The notes: generated by a model from the letters alone, not told the origin. A DNA stretch of 7,833 bases from Actinomycetota bacterium (GCA_016870425.1 VGBQ01000124.1:1-7833); one strand, 5' to 3'; numbered from the stretch's first letter, positions 1 to 6,598 are shown. Numbers and translations are program-made.

Positions 1-1490
1 TGACCAAGCGGTTCCCGGGGGTCGTCGCCAATGCAGACGTGTCACTGAAGGTCCACAGCGGAGAGATCCTGGCCCTGCTGGGTGAGAACGGCGCGGGGAA
101 GTCGACCCTGGTCAAGATGATCTACGGCCTCTACGAGCCCGACGAGGGAGAGATCCTCATCAAGGGCGAGGCCGTCAGGCTCAAGGGTCCGCGCGATGCC
201 ATCCGGCGAGGCATCGGCATGGTTCACCAGCACTTCCAGCTCGTGCCCGTCTTCACCGTGGCCGAGAACGTGATCCTCGGCGATGAGCCTCATCGGGGTC
301 CCTTCGTCAACATGCGCAAGGCGCGGGCTGAGGTGGCGCGGCTGGCAGAGGAGTTCGGCCTGCAGCTCGATGTCGATGCCAAGGTCGAGGACCTGCCGGT
401 TGGCACCCAGCAGCGGGTGGAGATCCTCAAGGCGCTCTACCGCAAAGCAGACATCCTCATCCTCGACGAGCCCACCGCCGTGCTGACGCCGCAGGAGACG
501 GATGACCTGCTCGGTGTGATCAAGGGCTTCGCAGGATCCGGCGTGTCCGTCATCTTCATCACCCACAAGCTCCGTGAGGTCCTGGCCATCGCCGACACCA
601 TCGAAGTGCTGCGCGGTGGCCGCGCCGTTGGCACCACGACCCCGAGCGAGACCGACGCTGCGGGCCTCGCGCAGATGATGGTGGGCCGAAGCGTCCTCCT
701 CACCGTCGACAAGTCCCCGGCGCAGACGGGCGATGTCGTGCTCGATGTTGTCGACCTGTCCGCAGCCGACGACATCGGCCTTCCGGCCGTCCGTGACGTT
801 TCGCTCCAGGTGCGCGCGGGCGAGATCCTGGGCATCGCGGGCGTCGAGGGCAATGGCCAGCGCGAGCTCGTGCAGGCGCTCACGGGACTGCGGCCGTGTC
901 GCGCCCGCACCGTCACCGTCCAGGGCCAGGACGCGCTGGGCAAGTCTCCACGAGCCGTCCACGCAATGGGCGTGGGCCACGTACCCGAGGACCGCGAGGC
1001 TGATGGGCTCGTGGGCGCCTACTCGGTGGCCGACAACCTCGTGCTCGATCGATACAGCGACCCGGAGTTCGCGCGCTTCGGGGTGCGCGATCTCAAGGCC
1101 GTCTCGGCACTGGCCCAGGATCTCGTGGGCCAGTTCGACATCAGGACGCCATCGACTCAGACGACCGCTCAATCTCTCTCCGGCGGCAACAAGCAGAAGG
1201 TCGTCATCGCCCGCGAGCTAGCCGCGGAGCCGGCCCTGCTCATCGCCGCCCAGCCCACGCGGGGCGTCGACGTCGGCTCGATCGAGTTCATCCACTCCCG
1301 GATCATCGCGGCACGTGACCGCGGGGCCGCCGTGCTCCTGGTCTCCGCGGAGCTTGACGAGGTCCTCGGGCTGTCCGATCGCATCGCGGTGATGTACGAC
1401 GGCCGCATCGTCGAGACGATGCCCGCCGAGGGTGCCGACCGAGCGCGGATCGGCCTGCTCATGGCCGGGCACGCGGTGAGCGAGACGTGA
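1..1490 (+). CDS. Nucleoside-type ABC importer, double ATP-binding subunit (5' end cut off)
   Basis: Energises import by a BmpA/NupABC-like nucleoside (or sugar) ABC transporter at the inner face of the membrane. The reading frame is open from base 3 (TKRFPGVVANAD...), so the gene starts upstream and roughly 10-15 residues are missing; the GTG at 39 is internal. There are two ATPase domains. Domain 1 is intact: Walker A GENGAGKST at 81-107, a variant signature LPVGTQQ at 393-413, Walker B ILILDEP at 453-473. Domain 2 is degenerate: the Walker A region at 840-866 reads GVEGNGQRE without the Lys-Ser/Thr, the signature LSGGNKQ is normal (1176-1196), and Walker B reads LLIAAQP, losing the Asp and Glu (Gln codon 1251-1253). 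From family knowledge, the AAQPTRG form is typical of YufO/NupA-like nucleoside importers rather than RbsA/MglA. The stop overlaps deoA by 4 nt, which supports a nucleoside substrate. The substrate itself is inferred, and permease partners are not in the window. Confidence 0.93.
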   Translation, partial: TKRFPGVVANADVSLKVHSGEILALLGENGAGKSTLVKMIYGLYEPDEGEILIKGEAVRLKGPRDAIRRGIGMVHQHFQLVPVFTVAENVILGDEPHRGPFVNMRKARAEVARLAEEFGLQLDVDAKVEDLPVGTQQRVEILKALYRKADILILDEPTAVLTPQETDDLLGVIKGFAGSGVSVIFITHKLREVLAIADTIEVLRGGRAVGTTTPSETDAAGLAQMMVGRSVLLTVDKSPAQTGDVVLDVVDLSAADDIGLPAVRDVSLQVRAGEILGIAGVEGNGQRELVQALTGLRPCRARTVTVQGQDALGKSPRAVHAMGVGHVPEDREADGLVGAYSVADNLVLDRYSDPEFARFGVRDLKAVSALAQDLVGQFDIRTPSTQTTAQSLSGGNKQKVVIARELAAEPALLIAAQPTRGVDVGSIEFIHSRIIAARDRGAAVLLVSAELDEVLGLSDRIAVMYDGRIVETMPAEGADRARIGLLMAGHAVSET

Positions 1491-2788
1491 CCGGGGCTGA
1501 GCCCTTTGCCGCGGTCGACCTCATCCGCGCCAAGCGCGATGGCGGGGGCCTGGCGGACGATCAGATCGACTGGCTCATCGATGCCTACACCCGCGGTCAC
1601 GTGCAAGACGAGCAGATGGCCGCGATGGCGATGGCCATCTACTTCCGTGGACTGAGCGAGGCCGAGCTCGTGCGGTGGACCCAGGCGATGATCCGCTCGG
1701 GGGAGCGCATGGACTTCTCCTCACTCACGCGCCCCACGGTGGACAAGCACTCCACCGGCGGCGTGGGTGACAAGATCACCCTGCCCCTCGTGCCGATTGT
1801 CGCGGCATGCGGCGCCGCCGTGCCGCAACTCTCCGGCCGCGGCCTCGGTCACACGGGCGGCACACTGGACAAGCTCGAGTCGATCCCGGGGTGGCGGGCG
1901 CACCTGTCCAACGCAGAGATGCTCGCCGTCCTCGACGACGTCGGGGGAGTGATCTGCGCTGCCGGGTCGGGTCTTGCCCCCGCTGATCGCAAGCTCTATG
2001 CGCTGCGGGACGTCACGTCGACGGTCGACATCATCCCGCTCATCGCCTCGTCCATCATGAGCAAGAAGATCGCCGAGGGCACCTCGGCCCTGGTGCTCGA
2101 TGTCAAGACAGGCTCCGGCGCCTTCATGTCCGACACTGCGCGCGCGGTCGAGTTGGCACGCACGATGGTCTCGCTCGGGCGTGACGAGGAAGTGCGCACC
2201 CGCGCGCTCGTCACCGCCATGGACGTGCCGCTCGGGGTCGCCGCGGGCAATGCCCTCGAGGTGGCCGAGTCGGTCGAGGTGCTCGCGGGAGGCGGGCCCG
2301 CTGACGTCGTCGAGCTCACGCTCCTGCTGGCCCGGCACATGCTGGAGCTCGTGGGGATCGATGCCGACCCCGCCGAGGCCATCGGCACCGGCCGCGCCAT
2401 GGATCACTGGCGCCGGATGATCAGGGCTCAGGGGGGCGACCCCGACGCGCCACTGCCCCGGGCGCCCATCGTCGAGACGCTCACCTCTGACCGTGACGGG
2501 GTCATCACACGATGCGACGCTCTCGCCATCGGCCGGGCCGCGTGGCGGCTGGGTGCGGGGCGGGCCACAAAGGACGACCCGGTGTCGGCGGCCGCGGGCA
2601 TCGAGGTCCTGGCCAAGCCCGGCGACGAGGTCCGTGCAGGTGATCCACTGCTGCGACTCCATGCGGATGACACCGGGCGCCTGGACGCCGCGCTGCCCCT
2701 GCTGACCGGTGCGGAGCCCGCGGTGATCGTCTCGCCACCGGGCACGGCATTCTCTCGCCTGCCGCTGGTCGTCGACATCATCGACTGA
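1487..2788 (+). CDS. deoA: Thymidine / pyrimidine-nucleoside phosphorylase
   Basis: Cytoplasmic nucleoside salvage enzyme: (deoxy)pyrimidine nucleoside plus phosphate gives free base plus (deoxy)ribose-1-phosphate. At 433 aa it has normal family length. The N-terminal helical domain is followed by the phosphate-binding KHSTGGVGDK at residues 87-96, and the family signature SGRGLGHTGGTLDKLE lies at 116-131. Arg174, Ser189 and Lys193 have the same spacing as the E. coli base-binding residues Arg171, Ser186 and Lys190. KTGSGAFM follows near 207-214, and the C-terminal PYNP_C domain (about 345-420) is present. The GTG start at 1487 overlaps the ABC gene stop (GTGA, 1487-1490) and has no clear Shine-Dalgarno of its own, so translation is probably coupled to the importer gene. 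Whether it prefers thymidine only or also uridine (Pdp-type) cannot be decided from sequence. No damage is seen. Confidence 0.95.
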   Translation: MTGAEPFAAVDLIRAKRDGGGLADDQIDWLIDAYTRGHVQDEQMAAMAMAIYFRGLSEAELVRWTQAMIRSGERMDFSSLTRPTVDKHSTGGVGDKITLPLVPIVAACGAAVPQLSGRGLGHTGGTLDKLESIPGWRAHLSNAEMLAVLDDVGGVICAAGSGLAPADRKLYALRDVTSTVDIIPLIASSIMSKKIAEGTSALVLDVKTGSGAFMSDTARAVELARTMVSLGRDEEVRTRALVTAMDVPLGVAAGNALEVAESVEVLAGGGPADVVELTLLLARHMLELVGIDADPAEAIGTGRAMDHWRRMIRAQGGDPDAPLPRAPIVETLTSDRDGVITRCDALAIGRAAWRLGAGRATKDDPVSAAAGIEVLAKPGDEVRAGDPLLRLHADDTGRLDAALPLLTGAEPAVIVSPPGTAFSRLPLVVDIID

Positions 2789-2796
2789 GCACGACA

Positions 2797-2819
2797 CGAT
2801 CACGCACCTCATGTGATCG
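2797..2819. terminator. Inverted repeat just after deoA, possible terminator
   Basis: CGATCAC (2797-2803) and GTGATCG (2813-2819) form a perfect 7-bp stem with a 9-nt loop, 8 nt after the deoA stop. The inner pair G2804/T2812 could add a wobble pair. No T-run follows, so it is not a classical intrinsic terminator. It could be a U-less actinobacterial hairpin end, an mRNA 3'-end stabiliser or a protein-binding dyad. Confidence 0.35.
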
Positions 2820-2871
2820 ATTGGGCGTGTCCCTCGCGTCAATCCCCCCACGAAACCCGGTCATCGGCTAA

Positions 2872-2890
2872 CGCGCACTCGGGGTGCGCG
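2872..2890. terminator. GC-rich hairpin, possible terminator or mRNA structure
   Basis: CGCGCAC (2872-2878) and GTGCGCG (2884-2890) pair perfectly around the 5-nt loop TCGGG. This is the most stable-looking short hairpin between the two operons, 84 nt after deoA. No U tract follows. It could end the deoA transcript from either direction, or lie in the tadA leader if transcription starts upstream of it. The function is inferred from position and symmetry only. Confidence 0.35.
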
Positions 2891-2933
2891 ATGTCATCTG
2901 GTTGGCACGCGTCCACGCTCCTACCTTCGTCAT

Positions 2934-2941
2934 TGCATGCA
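2934..2941. repeat. TGCATGCA palindrome, copy 1 (before tadA)
   Basis: Perfect 8-bp palindrome 51-44 nt before the tadA start. An identical copy, sharing TGCATGCAT, lies 57-50 nt before the pilin start. It is AT-richer than its surroundings. A regulatory role is speculative. Confidence 0.4.
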
Positions 2942-2971
2942 TTTGCCGCCACATGGTGGTGGATGCCAATC

Positions 2972-2979
2972 GAGGGGAG
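2972..2979 (+). promoter_or_regulatory. Shine-Dalgarno sequence deciding the tadA GTG start
   Basis: GAGGGGAG ends 5 nt before GTG 2985. An in-frame ATG at 2937 would add 16 residues (MHLPPHGGGCQSRGAG) that do not resemble a TadA N terminus and has no ribosome-binding site. The GTG is therefore preferred. Confidence 0.75.
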
Positions 2980-2984
2980 CGGGC

Positions 2985-4226
2985 GTGACGACGTCGACAC
3001 AGGAGATCATCGAGGCAGAAGTGCGCGATGCCGTGCGCCGCGGGGGGCTGGATCCCCTGCGCGATCGCGCTGCGGTGGAGGAGCTGGTCCGGACCGCTGT
3101 GCACCGTCTGGTGTCCCAGTCGGATGGGACGGCAACTGCCGACAGCGACCTCGTGGCCGTCTCGCGACAGGTCATCGACGATGTGGCTGGCTTCGGCCCT
3201 CTGCAGCGCTTCTTCGACGATCCCGAGGTCGAGGAGGTGTGGATCAATGCCCCGGGCAGGGTCTTTGTCGCCCGTGGCGGGCGAAGTGAGCTCACGACCG
3301 CGGTCCTCACGGAGGCTCAGGTGCGCAGTCTCGTGGAGCGCATGCTCCAGTGGTCGGGGCGGCGGATTGACTTGAGCACCCCATTTGTCGACGCGATGCT
3401 CCCGGACGGCAGTCGGTTGCACGTCGCGATCCCGGACATCACACGTGACCACTGGGCTGTCAACATCCGTCGGTTCGTGCACCGGCCTATCGACGTCCAC
3501 GAGCTCGTGCCCGCGGGCACGCTCTCGGCCGAGGCCGCGGACTTCCTCGAGGCATGCATGGTGAGTGGCCTCAACGTCGTCGTCGCTGGCGGCACGCAGG
3601 CCGGCAAGACCACGCTCTTGAATGCGCTACTCGGGTGCGTGCCCTCGAGCGAACGCATCGTGAGTTGCGAGGAGGTCTTCGAGATCCACCTGCCGCATCA
3701 CCCGGATTGGGTGCCGATGCAGACACGCGACGCGAGCCTCGAGGGCACCGGCGAGATCCCCCTGCGCAGGCTCGTGAAGGAAGCCCTGCGCATGAGGCCC
3801 TCCCGGCTGATCGTCGGCGAGGTCCGTCAGGCCGAGGCCCTCGACCTCCTCATCGCTATGAACAGCGGGCTTCCCGCGGCGGCCACCCTGCACGCCAACT
3901 CCGCCCGGGAGGCCGTCACGAAGCTATGCACCCTTCCGCTGCTCGCGGGGCAGAACATCGCGGCGGACTTCGTGGTGCCGACGGTGGCGGGCTGCGTCGA
4001 CATCGTCGTGCACACGGCCACCGGACGTGACGGCCGTCGCCGAGTGAGGGAGATCGCCGCCCTGCCCGGCCGCGTGGAGTCAGGCGTCGTCGAGATCGCC
4101 GATGTCTTCACGCGCCGTGGGGCGCACCTGATGCGCGGCACGGGCTTCCCGCCGCACGAGGAGAGATTCGAGGCCGCGGGCTATGACCTAGCTCAGCTCC
4201 TGCGCACGGCGAGGGCAGCCGCATGA
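2985..4226 (+). CDS. tadA: TadA/CpaF-family pilus assembly ATPase
   Basis: Cytoplasmic hexameric ATPase of the type II/IV secretion superfamily that powers Tad (Flp) pilus assembly through the TadB/TadC membrane platform. From GTG 2985 it is 413 aa. The N-terminal domain (about 1-170) carries the CpaF-type stretches FGPLQRFFDDPEVEEVWINAP and RRIDLSTPFVDAMLPDGSR. The ATPase core has Walker A GGTQAGKTT at 202-210 (Lys208), an acidic box around Glu229-Glu230, a Walker B region RLIVGEVR with Glu279, and the His box LHANS at 302-306. All catalytic motifs look intact. The Gln-Ala in Walker A in place of Gly-Ser is, from memory, common in actinobacterial members. It is first in the operon and overlaps tadB by 4 nt. 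TadZ/CpaE, often encoded just before tadA, is absent here. A conjugation ATPase is unlikely because tadB, tadC and tadE follow. Confidence 0.95.
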   Translation: MTTSTQEIIEAEVRDAVRRGGLDPLRDRAAVEELVRTAVHRLVSQSDGTATADSDLVAVSRQVIDDVAGFGPLQRFFDDPEVEEVWINAPGRVFVARGGRSELTTAVLTEAQVRSLVERMLQWSGRRIDLSTPFVDAMLPDGSRLHVAIPDITRDHWAVNIRRFVHRPIDVHELVPAGTLSAEAADFLEACMVSGLNVVVAGGTQAGKTTLLNALLGCVPSSERIVSCEEVFEIHLPHHPDWVPMQTRDASLEGTGEIPLRRLVKEALRMRPSRLIVGEVRQAEALDLLIAMNSGLPAAATLHANSAREAVTKLCTLPLLAGQNIAADFVVPTVAGCVDIVVHTATGRDGRRRVREIAALPGRVESGVVEIADVFTRRGAHLMRGTGFPPHEERFEAAGYDLAQLLRTARAAA

Positions 4227-5074
4227 CCGGCGCCCTACTCGGACTTGCGGCAGGGCTCGGCATCCTGCTCATCGTCATCGCCGTCACGTCTCCCCGATCG
4301 GCACCCGAGCCGCGTGTGTCCCGGCTACGCCGCCTGGTCGATCGCGCCGGGCTTGCACGCGTCAGCCCCAGCGCCGTGATCGCGGCCTCGGCTGGCCTCG
4401 CACTCGTCTCCGGTCTGCTCGTCCTGGCCATCTCCGGTGTCGCTGTGGTCGGTCTGCTCGCCGCCATCGTCGCGGGCTATCTGCCCATAGCGATCCTGCG
4501 CCGTCGGGCCCGATCGCGCGGTGTGGCGCTGCGCTCGGCCTGGCCCGATGCGGTGGACATGCTGGGCTCCGCCGTGCGGGCCGGCATGTCGCTCCCGGAG
4601 GCTGTCATCGACCTGGGCGAGCGTGGTCCTGAGTCCCTCCGGCCGGCGTTCACGGCGTTTGCGGGGGACTACCGGGCATCGGGTTCCTTCTCCGTGGCCC
4701 TGGACCAGCTCAAGGACGAGCTGTGTGATCCCGTGGCCGATCGCGTCATCGTCTCGCTGGGCATAGCTCGCGAAGTCGGGGGCAGCGACCTGGGGCGCGT
4801 CCTGGCGACCCTGAGCGACTTCCTGCGCCAAGACGCCCGCGCCCGCGGGGAGATCGAGGCGCGACAGAGCTGGACCGTCAATGCCGCCCGCGTCGCCGTC
4901 GCCGCACCGTGGATCACGCTGCTCCTGCTGTGCACCCGCCCGGAGACTGTCGCGGCGTACTCGACCACGACGGGCGCCGTCATCATCGTGGGCTCGGCCC
5001 TGCTCTCTGTCGTCGCCTACCGGGTGATGACGTCCATCGGCCGCCTTCCCGACGAGCCGCGGGTGCTCGCATGA
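4223..5074 (+). CDS. tadB: TadB-like inner-membrane platform protein
   Basis: Integral membrane protein of the type II secretion F family that, with TadC, forms the platform on which TadA drives pilin polymerisation. It is 283 aa. Predicted membrane segments lie near residues 4-22, 51-69, 72-92, 221-237 and 250-268. The cytoplasmic T2SF domain spans about 105-236 and includes DAVDMLGSAVRAGMSLPEA and GIAREVGGSDLGRVL, the usual T2SF helices. The Arg-rich stretch after the third helix (93-99) fits a cytoplasmic loop. The ATG overlaps the tadA stop (ATGA, 4223-4226), and the gene in turn overlaps tadC by 4 nt, so the ATPase and platform should be made in fixed proportion. The TadB rather than TadC assignment rests on gene order and on the segments preceding the domain. 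Confidence 0.88.
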   Translation: MTGALLGLAAGLGILLIVIAVTSPRSAPEPRVSRLRRLVDRAGLARVSPSAVIAASAGLALVSGLLVLAISGVAVVGLLAAIVAGYLPIAILRRRARSRGVALRSAWPDAVDMLGSAVRAGMSLPEAVIDLGERGPESLRPAFTAFAGDYRASGSFSVALDQLKDELCDPVADRVIVSLGIAREVGGSDLGRVLATLSDFLRQDARARGEIEARQSWTVNAARVAVAAPWITLLLLCTRPETVAAYSTTTGAVIIVGSALLSVVAYRVMTSIGRLPDEPRVLA

Positions 5075-5958
5075 GCGCGCTCGGTGCCCTGGTCGGGCTG
5101 GTCTTCGGCGCTTCGCTGGCGCTCATCGCCGCGGCAGTGCTGGCTCATCGCCCGCTTCGGCTGGCCGATCGGATCCGCGTGACGCGCAGCGTCAGTGCAG
5201 AGCACGGTCCCCTTGACGCACTACGTCAGATCCTCGGATCGCCGCTCTTCCGGCTGGTGAGCCGGGACGGTGCCGATCTGGCGACACGCTTGCGCCGTGC
5301 CGGACGCGCGGAGGACGTCGATGGCTATCGCCTTGAGCGGCTCGTCTGGTGCGCCGCGGGAGCCGGCTTGGGTGCGCTTGCCGGCGTGCTGCTTGGCGTG
5401 AGGAGCGGTGCGGTGTCCGGGGGAGCTGTGGCTGCGCTGCTGGTGGTCGGTGGCGTGGGCGGCTGGCTCGCGCACGACCGCGTCCTGGCCCGGGCGACCC
5501 GAGGACGGGCGACGCGCATGTCGGAGCAGTTGCCAACGGTCGCCGAGTTGGTGGCCTTCGCCGTCGCAGCGGGTGAGGGGCCGCTCGCGGCACTCGATCG
5601 GGTCGCGGCGACGGTGCGTGGGGACCTGGCCGGCGAATTCGCCGTCGCCGTACGCCGAGTGCGTGGCGGGGCGGCATTCCCCGCGGCACTGCGCGACATG
5701 GCGGATTCGGTGCCGAGCATCGAGGCGGCCCGCTTCGCGGATGGCATCGCCGTGGCCACCGAGCGTGGCACCCCCATGGCGGAGGTGCTGCGCGCCCAGG
5801 CTGCCGACGCGCGCGCGGGAGGTCGCCGCCGCCTGCTCGAGAAGGCGGGCCGCAAGGAAGTGCTGATGCTCGTGCCCGTCGTCTTCTTCATCCTGCCCAT
5901 CGTGGTCGTCATCGCGCTCTATCCCGGCCTGCACGGACTTCAACTCACGGTCTCGTAA
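5071..5958 (+). CDS. tadC: TadC-like inner-membrane platform protein
   Basis: Second T2SF-family platform protein, partner of TadB. From ATG 5071 it is 295 aa. This start overlaps the tadB stop (ATGA); the same frame stays open back to 4909, but that part is a shadow of tadB. Hydrophobic segments lie near 5-25, 91-110, 113-133 and 263-284. The T2SF domain covers roughly 155-280, with SEQLPTVAELVAFAVAAGEGPLAAL and later FADGIAVATERGTPMAEVLRAQA as recognisable T2SF helices, and a Lys/Arg-rich linker (251-262) before the last membrane helix. The protein ends with TAA at 5956-5958, followed by the only gap inside the tad operon. No frameshift or missing part is seen. Confidence 0.87.
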   Translation: MSALGALVGLVFGASLALIAAAVLAHRPLRLADRIRVTRSVSAEHGPLDALRQILGSPLFRLVSRDGADLATRLRRAGRAEDVDGYRLERLVWCAAGAGLGALAGVLLGVRSGAVSGGAVAALLVVGGVGGWLAHDRVLARATRGRATRMSEQLPTVAELVAFAVAAGEGPLAALDRVAATVRGDLAGEFAVAVRRVRGGAAFPAALRDMADSVPSIEAARFADGIAVATERGTPMAEVLRAQAADARAGGRRRLLEKAGRKEVLMLVPVVFFILPIVVVIALYPGLHGLQLTVS

Positions 5959-6023
5959 TGGGGACGTGCATGCATGGACCAACCGCACAACAACAGGCAC
6001 GACACAACAACAAGGAGGAAGTC
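5959..6023 (+). promoter_or_regulatory. A/C-rich leader with strong Shine-Dalgarno for the pilin gene
   Basis: This 65-nt spacer is the only gap within the tad operon. It holds the palindrome TGCATGCA (5967-5974), then an A/C-rich stretch with repeated CAACAA (about 5976-6012) unlike the GC-rich surroundings, then AAGGAGGAA (6012-6020), a near-perfect ribosome-binding site 3 nt before ATG 6024. An unstructured CA-rich leader plus strong SD fits high translation of the major subunit. In-frame ATGs at 5958 and 5970 lack such a site. A separate promoter was sought but not found. Confidence 0.7.
5967..5974. repeat. TGCATGCA palindrome, copy 2 (before the pilin gene)
   Basis: Identical to the copy before tadA and at nearly the same distance from the next start codon. 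The longer string GCATGCATGG here also occurs inside tadA (3552-3561), which shows that similar strings arise by chance. Confidence 0.4.
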
Positions 6024-6212
6024 ATGTCCCACATCCGCAACACGTTCGCCCGCCTCATTGCCCGCGTCACCACCAGCGATCGCGGGGACGTCCCCGGCTG
6101 GGTCCTCGTGGCCGTGATGACGGCCGGCCTGGTGACCGCGCTCTGGCTCGTCGCCGACGACGCACTCACCAGCGTGCTCGACCGTGCCATCAACAGCGTG
6201 TCGGGCCCGTGA
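6024..6212 (+). CDS. Flp-like small pilin candidate (62 aa, atypical)
   Basis: Probable structural subunit of the Tad pilus, judged by size, position between tadC and tadE, one membrane helix and the strongest ribosome-binding site in the window. Layout: basic N terminus (1-20, many Arg), then SDRGDVPGW at 18-26, a hydrophobic helix at about 26-44, and a short polar tail ending SVSGP. The helix follows a Gly (Gly21) as in prepilins, but the residue at +5 after it is Trp26, not the Glu of type IV/Flp prepilins; no acidic residue lies inside the helix. By position it matches the small DUF4244/Flp-like gene of actinobacterial tad loci (as in the M. tuberculosis Rv3654c-Rv3660c cluster), though I cannot confirm family membership. 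The stop overlaps the next gene by 4 nt. It could instead be a small accessory membrane protein, with the true pilin elsewhere. Confidence 0.72.
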   Translation: MSHIRNTFARLIARVTTSDRGDVPGWVLVAVMTAGLVTALWLVADDALTSVLDRAINSVSGP

Positions 6213-6598
6213 GGATCCCTCACCGCCTGCGTGGGGACCGCGGGAGCGCTGTGGTGGAGTTCGCCCTCGTCACACCGCTTCTCCTCATCGTCGCTCTCGC
6301 GGTCCTGCAGGTGATCCTCGCCGTGCACGTGCGCTCGACCCTGACGGCTGCGGCCGCCGAGGGTGCACGCGCAGGGGCCCTGGCCGAGGGAGGCCTGGGC
6401 CTGGCCGAGACGCGCACGCGCGACGTGCTCGCCGACGCTCTCGGTGGGGGAGCCGCTGAGCGCGTCGAGGCCTCCCGCGTCCGCATCGATGGGGTCCCGG
6501 CGGTGCGCGTGCGGATCACCGCTCGCCTGCCTCTCGTCGGCACGCTCGGTCCCACTGCGCTCACCGTCGAAGGTCACGCAATCCAGGAGAGGCCATGA
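6209..6598 (+). CDS. tadE: TadE-like pseudopilin (first copy)
   Basis: Minor pseudopilin of the Tad pilus, processed and inserted at the membrane surface. It is 129 aa from GTG 6209, which overlaps the pilin stop (GTGA); upstream sequence in this frame is only a shadow of the pilin. A short basic segment (RIPHRLRGDR) leads to Gly12, then SAVVEF with Glu17 at +5 and a hydrophobic helix at about 18-40, matching the TadE domain. The rest is an Ala/Arg-rich extracytoplasmic region with VRVRITARLPLVGTLG near 99-114, as in TadE proteins. It contains no Cys. It overlaps the second TadE-like gene by 4 nt. Confidence 0.85.
   Translation: MRIPHRLRGDRGSAVVEFALVTPLLLIVALAVLQVILAVHVRSTLTAAAAEGARAGALAEGGLGLAETRTRDVLADALGGGAAERVEASRVRIDGVPAVRVRITARLPLVGTLGPTALTVEGHAIQERP

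Larger units (their letters stand above)
2789..2984. other. Intergenic region between the deoA and tad operons
   Basis: 196 nt without a credible protein gene. It separates the nucleoside operon from the tad operon and must hold any terminator for the first and any promoter for the second. In order it contains an inverted repeat at 2797-2819, a GC-rich inverted repeat at 2872-2890, the palindrome TGCATGCA at 2934-2941, a small hairpin at 2946-2962 and the tadA Shine-Dalgarno at 2972-2979. No convincing -35/-10 pair was found: TTGGCA at 2902 and TACCTT at 2922 are only 14 nt apart. A 12-codon mini-ORF (2953-2988) ends across the tadA start but has no ribosome-binding site. Confidence 0.6.

Noticed and set aside
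42..1172. 376-aa open frame on the - strand, antisense to the ABC ATPase gene
   Set aside because: It is a mirror of strong codon bias in GC-rich DNA. The + strand has clear ABC motifs, while the antisense product has low-complexity His/Asp/Leu/Arg content and no recognisable domain.
1721..2851. 376-aa open frame on the - strand, antisense to deoA
   Set aside because: Shadow of deoA; the sense strand carries the full phosphorylase signature and the antisense product resembles no family.
2902..2927. Possible tadA promoter TTGGCA ... TACCTT
   Set aside because: The spacer is 14 nt, too short for a normal sigma-70-type promoter, and the -10 match is weak.
2937..2984. Earlier in-frame ATG start for tadA
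   Set aside because: No ribosome-binding site and unlikely extra residues; GTG 2985 has GAGGGGAG at good spacing.
4909..5070. Longer N terminus for tadC reaching into tadB
   Set aside because: The extra part is translated from tadB codons in another frame; ATG 5071 gives the family layout and an ATGA overlap.
5958..6023. Earlier starts for the pilin gene (ATG 5958 overlapping the tadC TAA, or ATG 5970)
   Set aside because: They would add a polar Gln/Asn-rich leader of up to 22 residues with no ribosome-binding site, while AAGGAGGAA sits 3 nt before ATG 6024.
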